Assembly (NCBI GenBank): GCA_947488435.1
Contig: CANKZG010000002.1
Location: 434,001-498,000 of the forward strand
DNA: 64,000 nt
Reading direction: 5' to 3'
From: an uncultured Flavobacteriaceae bacterium
GTDB taxonomy: Bacteria; Bacteroidota; Bacteroidia; Flavobacteriales; Flavobacteriaceae
Shown here: piece after piece, positions 25,095 through 34,407 of the stretch
How positions within the stretch are numbered: position 1 is the first letter of the stretch
How the letters are laid out: each line of letters opens with the position of its first letter
Translations under genes and position numbers: made by a program
Notes under the pieces: generated by a model
Seen by the model: the letters and a program-made list of their open reading frames with translations, nothing else
The model's database searches: none
Told to the model about the DNA's origin: nothing

Positions 25095-28000
25095 ATGAAA
25101 ACTATGCTGAAAAACCTAATCATGGGTATCTGTGCCCTAGTTATTGTACATCCTAGTACAGCTCAAAAAAATGATGCTGACACTTTTAAGGGATTGGAAT
25201 TTAGAAGCCTTGGACCGGCACTAACTTCAGGGCGTATTGCAGATATTGCAATCCACCCTGAAAACGAAAATGTATGGTATATAGCTGTAGGATCTGGTGG
25301 GGTTTGGAAGACCATGAATTCAGGAACAACTTGGACACCAATTTTTGATAAAGAAAAGAGCTATTCTATAGGTTGTGTTACCATTGATACAAATAACCCG
25401 CAAACCATATGGGTTGGAACCGGAGAAAATGTAGGCGGAAGACATATGGGGTTTGGAGATGGTATTTATGTGAGTCATGATGATGGCAAAACATGGAAAA
25501 ATAAAGGATTAAAACAATCTGAGCACCTCTCAAAAATCATTATACACCCTAAAGACCCCAATGTACTATGGGTTGCTGCACAAGGACCATTATGGAGTAA
25601 AGGAGGAGATCGTGGTTTATATAAAACTGTTGATGGTGGAAATACTTGGAAAAAAACCTTAGGAGGATCTGAATGGACTGGTGTTACAGATTTACTGATA
25701 GATCCCGAAAATTCTGATATTCTTTATGCTGCCACCTGGGATAGGCATAGAACGGTAGCTGCATATATGGGTGGGGGACCAGGATCTGGAATTCATAAAA
25801 GCACAGATGGTGGAGAAACCTGGACAAAACTAACCAATGGAATTCCAAAATCGAATTTGGGGAAAATAGGATTAGCACTCTCTCCTTTCAATAATAAAGT
25901 AATTTATGCCGCCATAGAATTGGATCGAAAAAAAGGAGGAGTTTATATTTCAAAAAATCAGGGAACATCTTGGGAAAAACAGTCTGATGCAGTTTCAGGA
26001 GGTACAGGACCGCATTACTATCAGGAATTATATGCCTCCCCGCATGAGGAAGGGAAATTGTTTTTAATGAGTAATACCGTTCAAATTTCAGACGATCACG
26101 GTAAACATTTTCGTTTTATGAATGAAGAAAAGAAACATGTGGATAGTCATGCTATGGCGTTTCGCGCTTCTGATCCCAATTATGTTTTGTTTGGTACGGA
26201 TGGTGGATTGTACGAATCTTTTGACAATACAAAAACATGGAAATATATTAGAAACCTCCCTATTACGCAATACTACAAGGTTGCTGTAGATGATAGTGCA
26301 CCCTTTTATAACATCTATGGCGGTACGCAAGATAACGGTTCTCATGGCGGACCTTCACGTACTCGAAGTGAAGCAGGTATTCTTAATTCGGATTGGTGGA
26401 TAACCTTGGGTGCTGATGGACATCAGTCTGCAACGGAACCGGGAAACCCGGATATTACCTATGGCGAATTTCAGCAAGGATGGTTATGGCGTATCGATCA
26501 GACGACAGGAGAGACTGTTTTTGTGCAACCGCAACCTAAGACTGGAGAGCCTTTTGAACGTTTTAATTGGGATGCTCCAATTTTGGTAAGTTCGCATAAA
26601 CCAAGTCGCTTGTATTTCGCATCCTATAGAGTATGGAAATCGGAAAATCGTGGGGATGATTGGACTGCTATTTCTACCGACCTCACCCGAAATGAAGAAC
26701 GTATAACTTTACCTATTATGGGGAAGCAGCAAAGTTGGGACAATGCTTGGGATATCGGCGCAATGTCTAATTATAATAGTATTACCTCTTTGGCGGAATC
26801 GCCTGTGCAAGAAGGACTTTTATATGCAGGTACCGACGATGGAATTCTTCAGGTAACAGAGGATGGTGGAACAAATTGGAGAAAAATTAGCCTAGGGACT
26901 ATTAAGGGTGTTCCAGATAGAGCTTTTGTTAATGATGTTCGGGCAGACCTCTATGACCCGAGTACGGTATATTTGGTGTTAGACAATCACAAAGAAGGGG
27001 ATTACAAGCCCTACCTCTTGAAAAGTACGGACAAAGGAAGAAGTTGGACTAATATTAATGGAAACCTTCCCAAACGCCTTATTACCTGGCGTATTGTGCA
27101 GGATCACATCCAGAAAAACTTGCTTTTCGCAGCTACCGAATATGGTATTTATTTTACAAATGATGGGGGCACAAAATGGATACAATTAAAAGGTGGGTTA
27201 CCTACAATTTCGTTTAGAGATGTAACCATACAGCGGAGAGAAGATGATTTGGTTGGCGCGTCTTTTGGACGAGGTTTTTATGTTTTAGATGACATCGCAC
27301 CGCTAAGGGAATTTAATGCAACTACATTAACGAAAGAAGCAAGTCTATTTAGAGTTAAACCTGCTTACTGGTATATTGAAAAAGATGAAATATATGGTCA
27401 GGGGAATGGAGAGTATATGGCCAAAAACCCTGATTTTGGAGCTAATTTCACCTACTTCCTTCCAAAGAAACTGGCCTCACTTAAAGAAATACGGAAGGAA
27501 AAAGAAAAGAAATTAAACAAGGATGCTGCCGTTCCTTTTCCTGGATGGAAGGCCTTAGAAGATGAAAAACAATTGGACCCTCCGGCAATCCTTCTGACAA
27601 TAAAAGACGGTAATGGAAATGTGGTTAACACTATTAAAGGAACCAATAAAAAAGGGTTCAATCGCGTGGCTTGGGGCTTGGATTATGCAGAACGTACAGG
27701 AGTAAAATTAAAAGCCTCTTCAGGGGGAGGCGATAATTTCTTAGGTTCCCCGTACATGGCTACTCCAGGTACTTATACGGTAACACTTTCTAAATTGGTA
27801 AATGGACAGGTTACGGGTTTAGCAGCGCCACAATCTTTTGAGGTCAAACCGCTTAGCAAAGGAGCCTTACCAGCGAAACCCACAACGGAAATAGATGCCT
27901 TTAGAGAGGATTATCAAAACTATCAGCAAGACCTTACTGCCACAGATATCGTGCTTGATAAAAGCATTGTCAAAATTAAAGCAATGAAACGGGCGCTGAA

Positions 28001-28346
28001 TCAGGCAAAAAGACCTACTACAGCCCTTATGACCAAAATTTATGAGACGGAACAGAAATTACAAGAACTTCATAAAATAATGAATGGAAGTGCGGCTAAA
28101 AATGAGATAGGAGAGCGAAATGCTCCTTCCCCTCAAGATGGTTCTTTTATTGGATTAGTAGCCTTACGCAATACCTATGGCCCTACAGGGAATCATAAAA
28201 ATGCATTGAACAGAGCAAAACAGCAGTTACAGACTGTGAAAACGAAATTAAATACAATTCATACCAACGTGATTTCAGTATTAGAAGCGGATCTGAAAGC
28301 CGCAGGAGCACCATGGATTGAGGGGCAAGGACTGATCAATAATTAA
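25095..28346 (+). CDS. large secreted Asp-box (BNR/sortilin-like) beta-propeller protein
   Basis: 1083 residues with a signal peptide (about 1-24, ending STAQ). At least eight Asp-box motifs are visible: HDDGKTW, VDGGNTW, TDGGETW, NQGTSW, NRGDDW, EDGGTNW, TDKGRSW and NDGGTKW. This is the WD40/YVTN/BNR propeller class annotated as sortilin-like or glycosyl hydrolase-like in Bacteroidota. After the propellers (about 20-730) comes a beta-rich segment like other family tails, then a helical end (about 930-1060). No catalytic site is evident, so it may be a binding or scaffold protein. Confidence 0.87.
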   Translation: MKTMLKNLIMGICALVIVHPSTAQKNDADTFKGLEFRSLGPALTSGRIADIAIHPENENVWYIAVGSGGVWKTMNSGTTWTPIFDKEKSYSIGCVTIDTNNPQTIWVGTGENVGGRHMGFGDGIYVSHDDGKTWKNKGLKQSEHLSKIIIHPKDPNVLWVAAQGPLWSKGGDRGLYKTVDGGNTWKKTLGGSEWTGVTDLLIDPENSDILYAATWDRHRTVAAYMGGGPGSGIHKSTDGGETWTKLTNGIPKSNLGKIGLALSPFNNKVIYAAIELDRKKGGVYISKNQGTSWEKQSDAVSGGTGPHYYQELYASPHEEGKLFLMSNTVQISDDHGKHFRFMNEEKKHVDSHAMAFRASDPNYVLFGTDGGLYESFDNTKTWKYIRNLPITQYYKVAVDDSAPFYNIYGGTQDNGSHGGPSRTRSEAGILNSDWWITLGADGHQSATEPGNPDITYGEFQQGWLWRIDQTTGETVFVQPQPKTGEPFERFNWDAPILVSSHKPSRLYFASYRVWKSENRGDDWTAISTDLTRNEERITLPIMGKQQSWDNAWDIGAMSNYNSITSLAESPVQEGLLYAGTDDGILQVTEDGGTNWRKISLGTIKGVPDRAFVNDVRADLYDPSTVYLVLDNHKEGDYKPYLLKSTDKGRSWTNINGNLPKRLITWRIVQDHIQKNLLFAATEYGIYFTNDGGTKWIQLKGGLPTISFRDVTIQRREDDLVGASFGRGFYVLDDIAPLREFNATTLTKEASLFRVKPAYWYIEKDEIYGQGNGEYMAKNPDFGANFTYFLPKKLASLKEIRKEKEKKLNKDAAVPFPGWKALEDEKQLDPPAILLTIKDGNGNVVNTIKGTNKKGFNRVAWGLDYAERTGVKLKASSGGGDNFLGSPYMATPGTYTVTLSKLVNGQVTGLAAPQSFEVKPLSKGALPAKPTTEIDAFREDYQNYQQDLTATDIVLDKSIVKIKAMKRALNQAKRPTTALMTKIYETEQKLQELHKIMNGSAAKNEIGERNAPSPQDGSFIGLVALRNTYGPTGNHKNALNRAKQQLQTVKTKLNTIHTNVISVLEADLKAAGAPWIEGQGLINN

Positions 28347-28394
28347 ATCATAGATGGAAGCGTATTAAAATAAAATGGTAAATATTGTCTCTTT

Positions 28395-28420
28395 TAGTAA
28401 AGTGGGAATCGTCTTTACTA
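28395..28420 (+). promoter_or_regulatory. hairpin-forming inverted repeat before the DUF6265 gene
   Basis: TAGTAAAG at 28395-28402 pairs with CTTTACTA at 28413-28420. It ends 14 nt before the start at 28435. It lacks a T-run, so it is not a standard terminator; it might be a leader hairpin or operator. Confidence 0.3.
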
Positions 28421-28434
28421 TAAACCGTTGAATT

Positions 28435-28971
28435 ATGATTCTAAAACTGTTAAAAAAGTACGGCGATAAAAGTATCTGTATGGTATTGTTTTTGGTTCCT
28501 TTGCTAATCCACGCACAAACCAATTTTAAAAATACGATTCCCTACGATGCTGAGCAAGGTTCGCCAAAAGCAGATTTAAAGGCAATTTCATGGATCTCTG
28601 GGCATTGGAAAGGAGAAGCTTTTGGAGGCATCACCGAAGAAGTATGGACTCCTCCCGCTGGAGGATCGATGATGTGTGTTTTTAAATTGATCGTAGAAAA
28701 CCAAGTGAAATTCTATGAAATTGTTACGATCACTGAAGCAAACGGAAGTTTACTATTGCAACTCAAACATTTTGACAGGAAACTCCATGGCTGGGAGGAA
28801 AAAGATGAAACAGTAGACTTTAACCTAGTAAAAGTTACTGCTAATAAAGTGTTTTTTGATGAATTTACCTTTGAACGAATAAGTGCAGATGAAATAAACA
28901 TCTATGTAATAATTGATGATCATGAGAAACGTGAAGAGGTAAAGTTTACGTATAGAAGGGTAGGTAACTAA
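28435..28971 (+). CDS. secreted DUF6265-family protein
   Basis: 178 residues. An N-terminal hydrophobic stretch (about 14-29, ending IHAQ) looks like a signal peptide. The core starts WISGHWKGEAFGG, followed by EEVWTPPAGGSMMCVFK, the DUF6265 signature of a small lipocalin-like beta barrel. The family has no known function; relatives often sit near hydrolases. It ends 4 nt from the convergent LytTR gene. Confidence 0.8.
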   Translation: MILKLLKKYGDKSICMVLFLVPLLIHAQTNFKNTIPYDAEQGSPKADLKAISWISGHWKGEAFGGITEEVWTPPAGGSMMCVFKLIVENQVKFYEIVTITEANGSLLLQLKHFDRKLHGWEEKDETVDFNLVKVTANKVFFDEFTFERISADEINIYVIIDDHEKREEVKFTYRRVGN

Positions 28972-28975
28972 ACAA

Positions 28976-29701
28976 CTATTTTAACTGAGCTAAAACCGTT
29001 TCTTTGTGACTACGACCTATGGGTATTTCCGTAGCACCTATTTCTACATCTTGTGCTGTATAAGCTGTGATTTTGGAAGTATTAACAATAAAAGAACGAT
29101 GCGTTCGGAGGAATTGTGGAGGTAATTTTTTTTCGAAATCGCTTATTTTATCTTTGGTAATGATGTTTTTTTCCAAAGTATGAATTCTTAAATAATCTTT
29201 CAGGCTTTCAATATATAAAATTTGATCAAATTCAACTTTAATATGTTTCTTGTTTGAATTTACATAGATATGATCTCCCCATTCAGTTGTATTAGTTGAA
29301 ACATTAACGTTATTTTCCGATTTATCAAACTGTGTCAAAAATCTATTTACGGCTTTAAAAAACCGAATAAAAGTTATCGGTTTTATCAAATAGTCAATGA
29401 CATCAAGTTCGTAACTTTCCGCTGCATAATCTCTATAGGCGGTTGTAAAGATAATTGCGGGTTTTGAGGGTAGTGATTTCACAAAGTCTATACCGGTAAG
29501 TACAGGCATTTGAATATCCAAAAAAATAAGATCTACCGTAGTTACTTTTAAAAAATCAAAAGCTTCCAGAGCATTATGGTAACTTGCCACAAGCTCTAAT
29601 TGAGGAATTTGAGAAATGTGTTTTTCTATGAGGTTAATGGCCAAAGGTTCGTCATCAACAATCAGGCAGCGTATAGGTTTTGTTAGTACAGATTGCTTCA
29701 T
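28976..29701 (-). CDS. LytTR-family response regulator (pair with 29698-30792)
   Basis: 241 residues. The receiver domain has IVDDEP, phospho-acceptor Asp62 in FLDIQMP and the Lys in LIKPITF. After a linker of about 20 residues comes the LytTR DNA-binding domain with LYIESLKDYLRIH, RTHRSFIVN and IPIGRSHK. The start overlaps the kinase stop by 4 nt. The neighbouring divergent gene encodes a periplasmic ankyrin protein. Confidence 0.92.
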   Translation of the reverse strand: MKQSVLTKPIRCLIVDDEPLAINLIEKHISQIPQLELVASYHNALEAFDFLKVTTVDLIFLDIQMPVLTGIDFVKSLPSKPAIIFTTAYRDYAAESYELDVIDYLIKPITFIRFFKAVNRFLTQFDKSENNVNVSTNTTEWGDHIYVNSNKKHIKVEFDQILYIESLKDYLRIHTLEKNIITKDKISDFEKKLPPQFLRTHRSFIVNTSKITAYTAQDVEIGATEIPIGRSHKETVLAQLK

Positions 29702-30792
29702 AAGGAAATTTCTAAGGTGAGCGTATACGAATATAAAGTATCTTCTATATGCAGTTCATAATTGTTTGGATAAATAAGATCTAATTGTCTTTGAATATTG
29801 GTAGATCCGATCCCTTTCTTTATACTACTTTCTGCAGTTTCTAGCGGCGGTAACTTGGTGTTGAACACTTTAAATTTTAGTTCTTTCTTTTGAACCGATA
29901 AGCTAATATGTACTGTGGGGTTTACGGTATTTTTGCTTGCGCCATGCTTAAAAGCATTTTCAACCAAGGACACCAGAATTAAAGGTGCAATGGTTGTTTT
30001 AGGATTATCGATCTGGGCATCAAAAACTAAATCTAAACGATCTCCATAGCGTAATAATTCCAGATCAATATAATTTTGAATCAGTTCTTTTTCCTTTGCA
30101 ATTTCCACCTTTGGATCCTGGCATTGATACAACATATAATCCAAAATTTCAGATAGTTTAACAACTACTTCAGGTGCTGCGTCAGACTTGTTTAGCGTAA
30201 GTGTATATAGATTATTAAGTGTATTGAATAAAAAATGTGGATGTATCTGTGCTTTTAAAAAATTTAATTCTGAAGTGGCTTTTTCTTTTTGAATAAGATT
30301 GTATTGGTGTTTTTCTTCGAAACGATCTTTCAATTCTTTTACAACCAGCATGATAATTGGAAAAAGATAGACAGATGGTGCAAATACAGCTAGTAAATAG
30401 GAGAAATCATTTATTACTTCCCATAGGGTCTCTTGTTCAAAATCGGCACGAATAAAAGGTTCAGCAATATATATTACCGACAAACGAGCAAGAACAGAAA
30501 AAACGCTTATGCTAAGCATGCAAGTAGTTACAAATAGGAAATATTTCTTTTTTAATAGTAATTTAGGAATTTGATAATAACAGAGAAGGTAAGATGCAGC
30601 AATTTGAACAGGAAGTAGCGATGTATTGGTAATTAAGTTGTTTCGAAATAAACCATGATTGAAACTGGCTATAAAAGTAGTTGTAAATAATAACACCGCC
30701 CAGAATATGGTATGCGTGGCAACTCTACTTTGTAAGAGCTGGTCCATATGGTTTAAACGTTTTATAAGCATCATATTTTTAAAAGTAAACAA
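29698..30792 (-). CDS. LytS-type sensor histidine kinase
   Basis: 364 residues. Four hydrophobic helices (near 30-45, 56-75, 85-110 and 132-152) precede a coiled linker and the His_kinase motif IHPHFLFNTLNNL with His186. The ATPase part has VENAFKHGASK and KGIGSTNIQRQL. The first ATG is used; Met7, Met8 or Met16 are also possible. It shows no large sensor domain, so the signal is probably sensed in or at the membrane. It forms an operon with the regulator at 28976. Confidence 0.9.
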   Translation of the reverse strand: MFTFKNMMLIKRLNHMDQLLQSRVATHTIFWAVLLFTTTFIASFNHGLFRNNLITNTSLLPVQIAASYLLCYYQIPKLLLKKKYFLFVTTCMLSISVFSVLARLSVIYIAEPFIRADFEQETLWEVINDFSYLLAVFAPSVYLFPIIMLVVKELKDRFEEKHQYNLIQKEKATSELNFLKAQIHPHFLFNTLNNLYTLTLNKSDAAPEVVVKLSEILDYMLYQCQDPKVEIAKEKELIQNYIDLELLRYGDRLDLVFDAQIDNPKTTIAPLILVSLVENAFKHGASKNTVNPTVHISLSVQKKELKFKVFNTKLPPLETAESSIKKGIGSTNIQRQLDLIYPNNYELHIEDTLYSYTLTLEISL

Positions 30793-30986
30793 TATTCAAA
30801 TAAATAATTACAACCAATGCCCAATCTCCATTTCCGCATCCCAAAAACCGCTTTTCTCATGATGAATCAATTAATCATCCATTTTCATGTTTTCAGGGGC
30901 TTTAAAACGTGGTTGGTCGTTTTTCAGGCGAACACTTTTTCTTTTGAAGTAGTTTCGAACTATTCAATCTTTAAAAACGAACAGTC

Positions 30987-32054
30987 ATGAAAAACAAATT
31001 GAGTATTTTAATTATTTTACTGGTAACTTCTGTTACTGTAGCGCAAAGTAATTCCTGTGAGGCCTTATTAAAAGCTGTACGAAACGGTAATGTTGATAAA
31101 GTAGCTGCAATGGCCGATCAGCAAACACCTAACTGCACCTATAGAGGTGATAGGGAACCAAGATCTCCACTTGGTGTAGCAGCTTATATGGGAAACCTTC
31201 AAATGATAAAGGTGTTGATTTCCAAAGGAGCAAAAGTTACATATAAGAGCAACGGAGATGCTAGTGCATTAATGATTGCCGCAGCAAATGATCACTTGAA
31301 TATTGTACAATATCTGGTAGAAAATGGTGCAGAGGTTAACCGAAAAGTATCCGGAGATGGAACCCCACTTTTAGCTGCCGCTCGAAGTGGTCGTTATGAA
31401 GTAGCCAAATACCTTATTTCAAAAGGTGCCAATGTTAATGCGGGTGTTAGCGGCGATGGAACTCCCCTTATTGTAGCAACTCGCGAAGATCACTATGAAG
31501 TTGCAAAATTACTCTTGGAAAACGGAGCGGATCCTAATAAGAGTTCTTCTGGAGATGGAAATCCAATGATCCATGCAATGCGATCCGATGATGCTAGGAT
31601 GTTGAAATTATTATTAGCTTATGATGCAGATGTAAATAAAGGAGTATTGGGTGATGGTTCAGCAATAATACAAGCAGTTAGAGCAAAAAACCTAGTATTG
31701 GTAAAAATTCTGGTCGAAAATGGAGCAGATGTAAATAAAGGTGTTAAGGGTGATGGCAATGCACTTATAGCGGCAGCAACTGGCGGTTCTTTGGACATTG
31801 CTAAGTATCTTGTAAACAAAGGCGCCGATGTAAATGCTTTAATAACTGGCGATGAAACACCGTTAATTAATGCTGCACGCCATGGACATCTGGATATGGT
31901 GAAGTACTTGGTGCAGCAGGGAGCAGATGTCAATAAATCTGCTAGAGACGGCTATTTTTTAAATTCCGAACTCCGAACTCCCCTTAATATGGCGCGACGA
32001 AATAAACATACCGAGGTGGTAAATTATTTAAAAAGTAAAGGAGCCAAAAAGTAA
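30987..32054 (+). CDS. periplasmic ankyrin-repeat protein
   Basis: 355 residues with a signal peptide (1-20, ending VAQ). About nine ankyrin repeats of 33-35 residues follow, with the consensus GDGxPLIxAxR, then VAKYLxxxGADVNK. A Cys pair (C24 and C49) in the first repeats could form a disulfide. Ankyrin solenoids bind other proteins; an exported one is less usual. It is divergent from a LytS/LytTR pair and could be its target or sensing partner. A strong terminator follows. Confidence 0.9.
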   Translation: MKNKLSILIILLVTSVTVAQSNSCEALLKAVRNGNVDKVAAMADQQTPNCTYRGDREPRSPLGVAAYMGNLQMIKVLISKGAKVTYKSNGDASALMIAAANDHLNIVQYLVENGAEVNRKVSGDGTPLLAAARSGRYEVAKYLISKGANVNAGVSGDGTPLIVATREDHYEVAKLLLENGADPNKSSSGDGNPMIHAMRSDDARMLKLLLAYDADVNKGVLGDGSAIIQAVRAKNLVLVKILVENGADVNKGVKGDGNALIAAATGGSLDIAKYLVNKGADVNALITGDETPLINAARHGHLDMVKYLVQQGADVNKSARDGYFLNSELRTPLNMARRNKHTEVVNYLKSKGAKK

Positions 32055-32080
32055 TGGAATCGTAGTGTACTAACTATTCA

Positions 32081-32113
32081 AAAAACCTGTTTGTTTTTAA
32101 CAAACAGGTTTTT
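32081..32113. terminator. bidirectional terminator between the ankyrin and DinB genes
   Basis: A 15-bp perfect stem (32081-32095 with 32099-32113) containing AACCTGTTTG, with a 3-nt loop and flanking A and T runs, so it can serve both convergent genes. Confidence 0.88.
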
Positions 32114-32121
32114 ATTTTATA

Positions 32122-32616
32122 TTACATGGCTTCGTCTGCGGAACCACCATAACTCGAGGGAACCGGTATATTATTCAGACGCAGATAAACTCCTAATTGG
32201 GCTCTATGGTGAATGATGTGATTTAAAACAAGGTTTCGTAAAGCAACGCCTTTAGGCAAAGTAAAATATGTAGTTTCTCCATTCTTCATAGTCCATGGTT
32301 GCTCTAAAATTTCATTCGTAAGCATCTTAAAAGCTTTTCTTGCTATAGCAGTATTAGTTTCTAGCGCCGTAACCATTTCTGCTGCATTTTTAGGATTTTC
32401 AGGAAATTTGGCTGTACTCCAATCCAATGCAGGCTTTTCTATAATATGAGGAACCAATAGCGGAATTCCTAAGAGATGATTTGCTAGTGCGTTACCGCTC
32501 ATAGATTTTTCATGCGGTCTAAAGCTTAAAATGTCATCAGAAATGGCACTAAAAAACTTTGTGGTCGTTTTCATTTCATGTTCAAATTCTCCAGGTAAGA
32601 GTTTACTTAAATTCAT
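32122..32616 (-). CDS. DinB-family putative metal-dependent protein
   Basis: 164 residues of mostly helices, as in the DinB four-helix bundle. Metal-binding His positions are plausible in ALANHLLG (helix 2) and in LNHIIHHRAQLGVYLR (helix 4, H-x-x-x-H). The second is the strongest family signature. DinB-like proteins include thiol transferases; the substrate here is unknown. Confidence 0.82.
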   Translation of the reverse strand: MNLSKLLPGEFEHEMKTTTKFFSAISDDILSFRPHEKSMSGNALANHLLGIPLLVPHIIEKPALDWSTAKFPENPKNAAEMVTALETNTAIARKAFKMLTNEILEQPWTMKNGETTYFTLPKGVALRNLVLNHIIHHRAQLGVYLRLNNIPVPSSYGGSADEAM

Positions 32617-32664
32617 TCATTTGATTTTTTAGTTGAGTACTTTTTAATAGCAGAATTATATGAA

Positions 32665-33567
32665 TTATTGCAATAGTTCTTTTACACCATGCTCCAATTG
32701 AAACAATCCCTCAATCTCATCTGTGTTGAGATCTCTATTAAAGATGGATAGTTCGTCCATTAGTCCTATATATCCAAGACCTAAGTAAATATTAGACTGA
32801 TCCAAATCCCAGGTAAACGGGTCAGAAATTCCATTCCGAGAACCTTTTAGTACCCCGTCAATATATAATGTTGCTGTACCGTTGGAAGTATTTAGATGCG
32901 AGAAATTAATTAAAATATGAGTCCATTTCCCTTTGGCAAAAGGTGGATTTTTGACGGGAGCAAGTTGTACATTAAATATGGGATTTTCGTTGTCCGGACC
33001 TTCCGGATTTGGATTCCAAGAATCGCGATCTCCGATAACCCCTAGTCTAAAATCCCTGGGATTTTCTTTTGTGAAGTCCACCCATATTGCAGCATCATTA
33101 TAGCTAACATCTGTGATTTGAATAGGATCGCAATATCCGGGTTCTAAATCGGTAGCAGGATCTAAACTTAGCCAAAAAGAAATAGCTCCGCTCCAATCAT
33201 TGGCGTCATAAGCAATATTTTTTGTACTCGGATAATAGATATTTCCACGACTTCTTTCCGTATAACGTAGACCATCTCCAAATTTCCCCTGTCCTTCCAC
33301 AATACTAATGTCTGGTTTGTGTAAACCAGCTAGAGCAGAATCTCTTGCATTACGATTGGGTACAGTATATAATTTTGAATCTCCTAAGGCAAAATCCGCC
33401 TCTACTCCTGAATCAAAGGAAGCATAAAATGTTAAGGCAGTTTTTAAATCTTGATTTAAGGTATCAACTACTACTTCTTCTTGTCCTTTTTTTGGTTTGC
33501 AAGACATAATCAATACGGTTGCAATAAGGATCATAATACTTTTTTGCGCACTTAAAACTTTTAACAT
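32665..33567 (-). CDS. lipoprotein with a concanavalin-like LamG_3 domain
   Basis: 300 residues. A signal with the lipobox LIMSC (Cys23) is followed by a jelly-roll domain of the laminin-G type: ALTFYASFDSG, a central SGAISFWLSLDP strand, WTHILINFSH, ATLYIDGVLKG, and the closing GLMDELSIFNRDL. This fold binds carbohydrates or ligands and occurs in many Bacteroidota surface lipoproteins. No catalytic residues are evident. Confidence 0.85.
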   Translation of the reverse strand: MLKVLSAQKSIMILIATVLIMSCKPKKGQEEVVVDTLNQDLKTALTFYASFDSGVEADFALGDSKLYTVPNRNARDSALAGLHKPDISIVEGQGKFGDGLRYTERSRGNIYYPSTKNIAYDANDWSGAISFWLSLDPATDLEPGYCDPIQITDVSYNDAAIWVDFTKENPRDFRLGVIGDRDSWNPNPEGPDNENPIFNVQLAPVKNPPFAKGKWTHILINFSHLNTSNGTATLYIDGVLKGSRNGISDPFTWDLDQSNIYLGLGYIGLMDELSIFNRDLNTDEIEGLFQLEHGVKELLQ

Positions 33568-33722
33568 AACACTATTTTAGGGTTTGATTAGATTTCGATT
33601 TAAAATTAGGAATTAATACTATATTTATTCAGCCTATTAGATACCTTTGTGTAGGGGTGGCGATTTTTTGTCGCTATGGGTTGATTTAACTTTCTAAAAA
33701 AGATACATTTAAAATTTATACT

Positions 33723-34082
33723 ATGGTAAAGAAAATAAACTGGAATGATGTTCCTGTAGAGCAAGTAACTCCTAAAATGCAACGTCAATTGGTTTATGGT
33801 GATAAGGTCATGGTGGCAAAAATGAAATTTAAGGATGGTTTTTTGGTTCCTTTACACAGTCATGAAAACGAACAAGTTACCAACGTTACTTCTGGAACAA
33901 TACGGTTTTGGTTTGGAGAAAATAAAGAGGAAACTATGGATCTTCACGCCGGTGACATTGTTGTTATTCCTGCTTTTGTGCCGCATGAAGCTTTAATGAT
34001 TGGCGATGTGGAAGAAACGGATACCTGGACGCCTATTCGTGAAGATTGGTTGGATGGTACGGATGATTATTTGAGAAAATAA
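33723..34082 (+). CDS. small cupin protein
   Basis: 119 residues, one cupin barrel. Metal ligand candidates are H-S-H followed by E in PLHSHENEQV and the late His of IPAFVPHEAL. There is no signal peptide. A candidate -7 box TACCTTTG lies at 33642-33649, upstream of the gene. Role unknown; small cupins of this type are often sugar- or quercetinase-like. Confidence 0.85.
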   Translation: MVKKINWNDVPVEQVTPKMQRQLVYGDKVMVAKMKFKDGFLVPLHSHENEQVTNVTSGTIRFWFGENKEETMDLHAGDIVVIPAFVPHEALMIGDVEETDTWTPIREDWLDGTDDYLRK

Positions 34083-34152
34083 TTGGAGCACGTGAAAATA
34101 GTATGCTGTCTTTTTACCCATGAAATTAAGAACCTAAAACACCAAATGAACT

Positions 34153-34398
34153 ATGCCACTGACCAATAACGATATCATGAAAAAGCTTAGAGTTGCCCAT
34201 AAACTAAGGGATGAAGATATTGTAAAAATTCTTGCATTGGCAAAATTCAACGCTACAAAAAGTGAAATCAATGCTTTGTTTAGAAATGAGGATCACCCTA
34301 AATTTATGGAATGTGGCGATCAATTTTTACGAAACTTTTTGAATGGATTAATTATTCATTTACGCGGACCACGTGAAAAAACACCTCCCAAGAAATAA
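34153..34398 (+). CDS. half-length DUF1456 protein (single repeat)
   Basis: 81 residues covering one DUF1456 unit: DIMKKLRVAHKLRDEDIVKIL, then ATKSEINALFRNEDHPKF and QFLRNFLNGLIIHLRG. Typical members (for example E. coli YehS) have two such units in about 150 residues. Here the second is absent and the ORF ends in a basic PRE-KTPPKK tail. It may act as a homodimer or be a shortened gene. Confidence 0.75.
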   Translation: MPLTNNDIMKKLRVAHKLRDEDIVKILALAKFNATKSEINALFRNEDHPKFMECGDQFLRNFLNGLIIHLRGPREKTPPKK

Positions 34399-34407
34399 AC
34401 AGGGACA

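Noticed and set aside
31619-31933. 104-residue minus-strand ORF in the ankyrin gene
   Set aside because: Repetitive shadow of the ankyrin repeats read backwards.
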